Part shown: piece by piece, positions 39,342 through 40,360 of the stretch
How the letters are laid out: each line of letters starts with the position of its first letter
Numbering within the stretch: position 1 is the stretch's first letter
Assembly: GCF_015207255.1 (NCBI RefSeq)
Contig: NZ_JADEXG010000050.1
Location: 1-40,360 of the forward strand
Direction of reading: 5' to 3'
Source of the DNA: Vasconcelosia minhoensis LEGE 07310
GTDB lineage: Bacteria; Cyanobacteriota; Cyanobacteriia; Phormidesmidales; Phormidesmidaceae
Length of the DNA: 40,360 nt
Position numbers and translations under genes: made by a program
The notes under the pieces: generated by a model
Database searches by the model: none
The model's input: the letters and a program-made list of their open reading frames with translations, nothing else
Told to the model about the DNA's origin: nothing

Positions 39342-40286
39342 ATGAGTGCTCCGACCTTTAGCATCGTTATTACGACCCACAATCGGCTGGCGCTGCTCCA
39401 GCGCGCGATCGCGTCTGCCCTGGTCCAAACCGTTCCCAGCGAAATAATCGTGGCGGACAATGCCTCCACCGACGGCACCCAAGCCTATGTCGAAAGCCTG
39501 GGCGAGCAGGTGGTCTACCGCCGCAACTCGACCAACGAGAACCATGCCGGCGCGGTCAACGCCGGGGTCGAGGTGGCCCAGGGCGATTGGGTCAAGCTGG
39601 TGGATGACGATGACTACCTGGCTCCAAACTGCGTTGAGGTGATGCAGGCCGCGATCGCGCTGCGCCCCGAGGCGGCGATCTGCTCCTGCCAGGCGGCCCA
39701 GGTGGATGCCGAAGAAACCGAGCTGAGCCGAACGCCGGTCACCGGGCCGGGTAAGATCTTCTATATTCCTCAGTCCGACATTCACTACGGCATGCTGCTA
39801 GAGGTCGTCCCCTTTGGCACCCCGATCCAGGTCGCCTTCCGGCGGTCGGCGTTTCTCCAGTCTGGCGGCTGGGATCGGTCCATGACCAGCTGCGATGACA
39901 TCGACTCGTGGATTCGCATTGCTCAGCACGGCGACGCCCTGTTTATCAACGAATGTCTGGCCTACCGAACGGTCTGGCCCGGCGGCACCGATCAAAAAAT
40001 TGCCCTGCAGCGCCGCCTCAATACCAACATCCTGATCAAAGAGCGGATCTACGAACGGATCAGCGAGCAGCATCGCCCCAAGCTGCCGACGCTAGCCTCC
40101 ATCCGCCAGTATCTGCATCTGCACTGGATGCTCGTTGCCCTCAAGCAAAAGCAAATCTCCGCCGCGATCGCGCTAGCCTTCCCCGCCGTCTTCTCCCCCA
40201 CCGCCTGGCAGCTCCTCCAGCAGGCCATAGACTTCCGAAAGCAAAAAACATCCCCCCCTATTCCCAAAAAAGTCCTCACCCCCTAA
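39342..40286 (+). CDS. Family 2 glycosyltransferase (GT-A fold)
   Basis: A 314-residue protein starting at ATG. The front (SIVITTHNRLALLQRAIASA, then VADNASTDGTQAYV) is the nucleotide-sugar-binding Rossmann-like half. The DXD motif is DDDD in VKLVDDDDYLAP near 88-91. The acceptor half includes VAFRRSAFLQSGGWDRSMTS and CDDIDSWIRIA, where an acidic residue serves as catalytic base. The C-terminal ~70 residues are helical and basic. It likely adds a sugar to a surface polysaccharide or protein; the donor is unknown. It is unrelated in position to the GT genes near 10-12 kb. Confidence 0.9.
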   Translation: MSAPTFSIVITTHNRLALLQRAIASALVQTVPSEIIVADNASTDGTQAYVESLGEQVVYRRNSTNENHAGAVNAGVEVAQGDWVKLVDDDDYLAPNCVEVMQAAIALRPEAAICSCQAAQVDAEETELSRTPVTGPGKIFYIPQSDIHYGMLLEVVPFGTPIQVAFRRSAFLQSGGWDRSMTSCDDIDSWIRIAQHGDALFINECLAYRTVWPGGTDQKIALQRRLNTNILIKERIYERISEQHRPKLPTLASIRQYLHLHWMLVALKQKQISAAIALAFPAVFSPTAWQLLQQAIDFRKQKTSPPIPKKVLTP

Positions 40287-40299
40287 CTCCTCCCCTTCT

Positions 40300-40340
40300 T
40301 ACCCACCACCCACCACCCTCTACCCACCACCCACTCCATC
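40300..40340 (+). repeat. C-rich tandem repeat, 21-bp period
   Basis: TACCCACCACCCAC occurs at 40300-40313 and again at 40321-40334, embedded in a C/A-rich stretch running to the window edge. Such CCCACCA-type short repeats are common between cyanobacterial genes. The array may continue outside the window. Confidence 0.6.
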
Positions 40341-40360
40341 ACTCCCCTACCCGATCACCC

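Noticed and set aside
1-40360. CRISPR array, rRNA or tRNA genes, riboswitches
   Set aside because: No regularly spaced repeats of 24-40 bp, no tRNA cloverleaf with a TTC loop, and no known riboswitch core could be found by reading both strands.

Overview
The window is chromosomal DNA of a cyanobacterium. The evidence is the dense GCGATCGC (HIP1) palindrome from about 9.7 kb onward and several families that are largely cyanobacterial: a DICT-domain histidine kinase, a CyanoTRADDas-type membrane protein, Uma2/DUF820, DUF6737-like and DUF6653-like membrane proteins, and a cyanobacterial MscS-type channel. The genus cannot be settled from sequence alone; a Leptolyngbya- or Nodosilinea-like lineage is only a guess. 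No rRNA, tRNA or CRISPR array was recognised.

Region 1 (1-9.6 kb) is an accessory island. It is visibly AT-richer than the rest, and only two HIP1 sites were found in it. In order it holds the end of an IS5/IS903-type insertion sequence, an 817-residue protein with the leader of DUF4157-type (contractile-injection-associated) proteins, palindromic box repeats beside a 50-codon remnant of an integron-integrase-like recombinase, an orphan antitoxin-like gene, a VapBC pair, a 1322-residue STAND/NACHT-like NTPase with a C-terminal membrane anchor, a small two-helix membrane protein resembling the CyanoTRADDas_TM family, and a coiled-coil plus winged-helix protein. The last three share one strand and look like a conflict or anti-phage system. 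This is the best candidate for something undescribed.

Region 2 (9.7-16.8 kb, minus strand) is GC-rich core-like DNA. It contains a methyltransferase-GT2 fusion placed 2 bp after a GT39/ArnT-like glycosyltransferase, a DICT-GAF histidine kinase, a class 3 lipase, and small membrane and SH3b proteins.

Region 3 (16.8-26.4 kb) mixes intact genes with decayed ones. Intact genes include a Vat/CatB-type acetyltransferase, an FKBP isomerase, a class V aminotransferase, a Uma2 nuclease, MscS and an AbrB/PIN toxin-antitoxin pair. Decayed genes include a frameshifted cysteine desulfurase, a CMD-family fragment, a phosphoribosyltransferase fragment, and an hsdM stub fused to a transposase stub.

Region 4 (26.5-40.4 kb) carries a carotenoid cleavage oxygenase, a polymer-forming membrane protein, a lipoprotein, a beta-propeller protein, an NTF2-like protein, a pentad-repeat membrane protein, two back-to-back toxin-antitoxin operons, an amidase remnant, a PlsC-type acyltransferase, FtsH and a GT2 glycosyltransferase.

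Four PIN-toxin operons lie within 32 kb. Two of them have near-perfect palindromes upstream of the antitoxin that look like autoregulatory operators.
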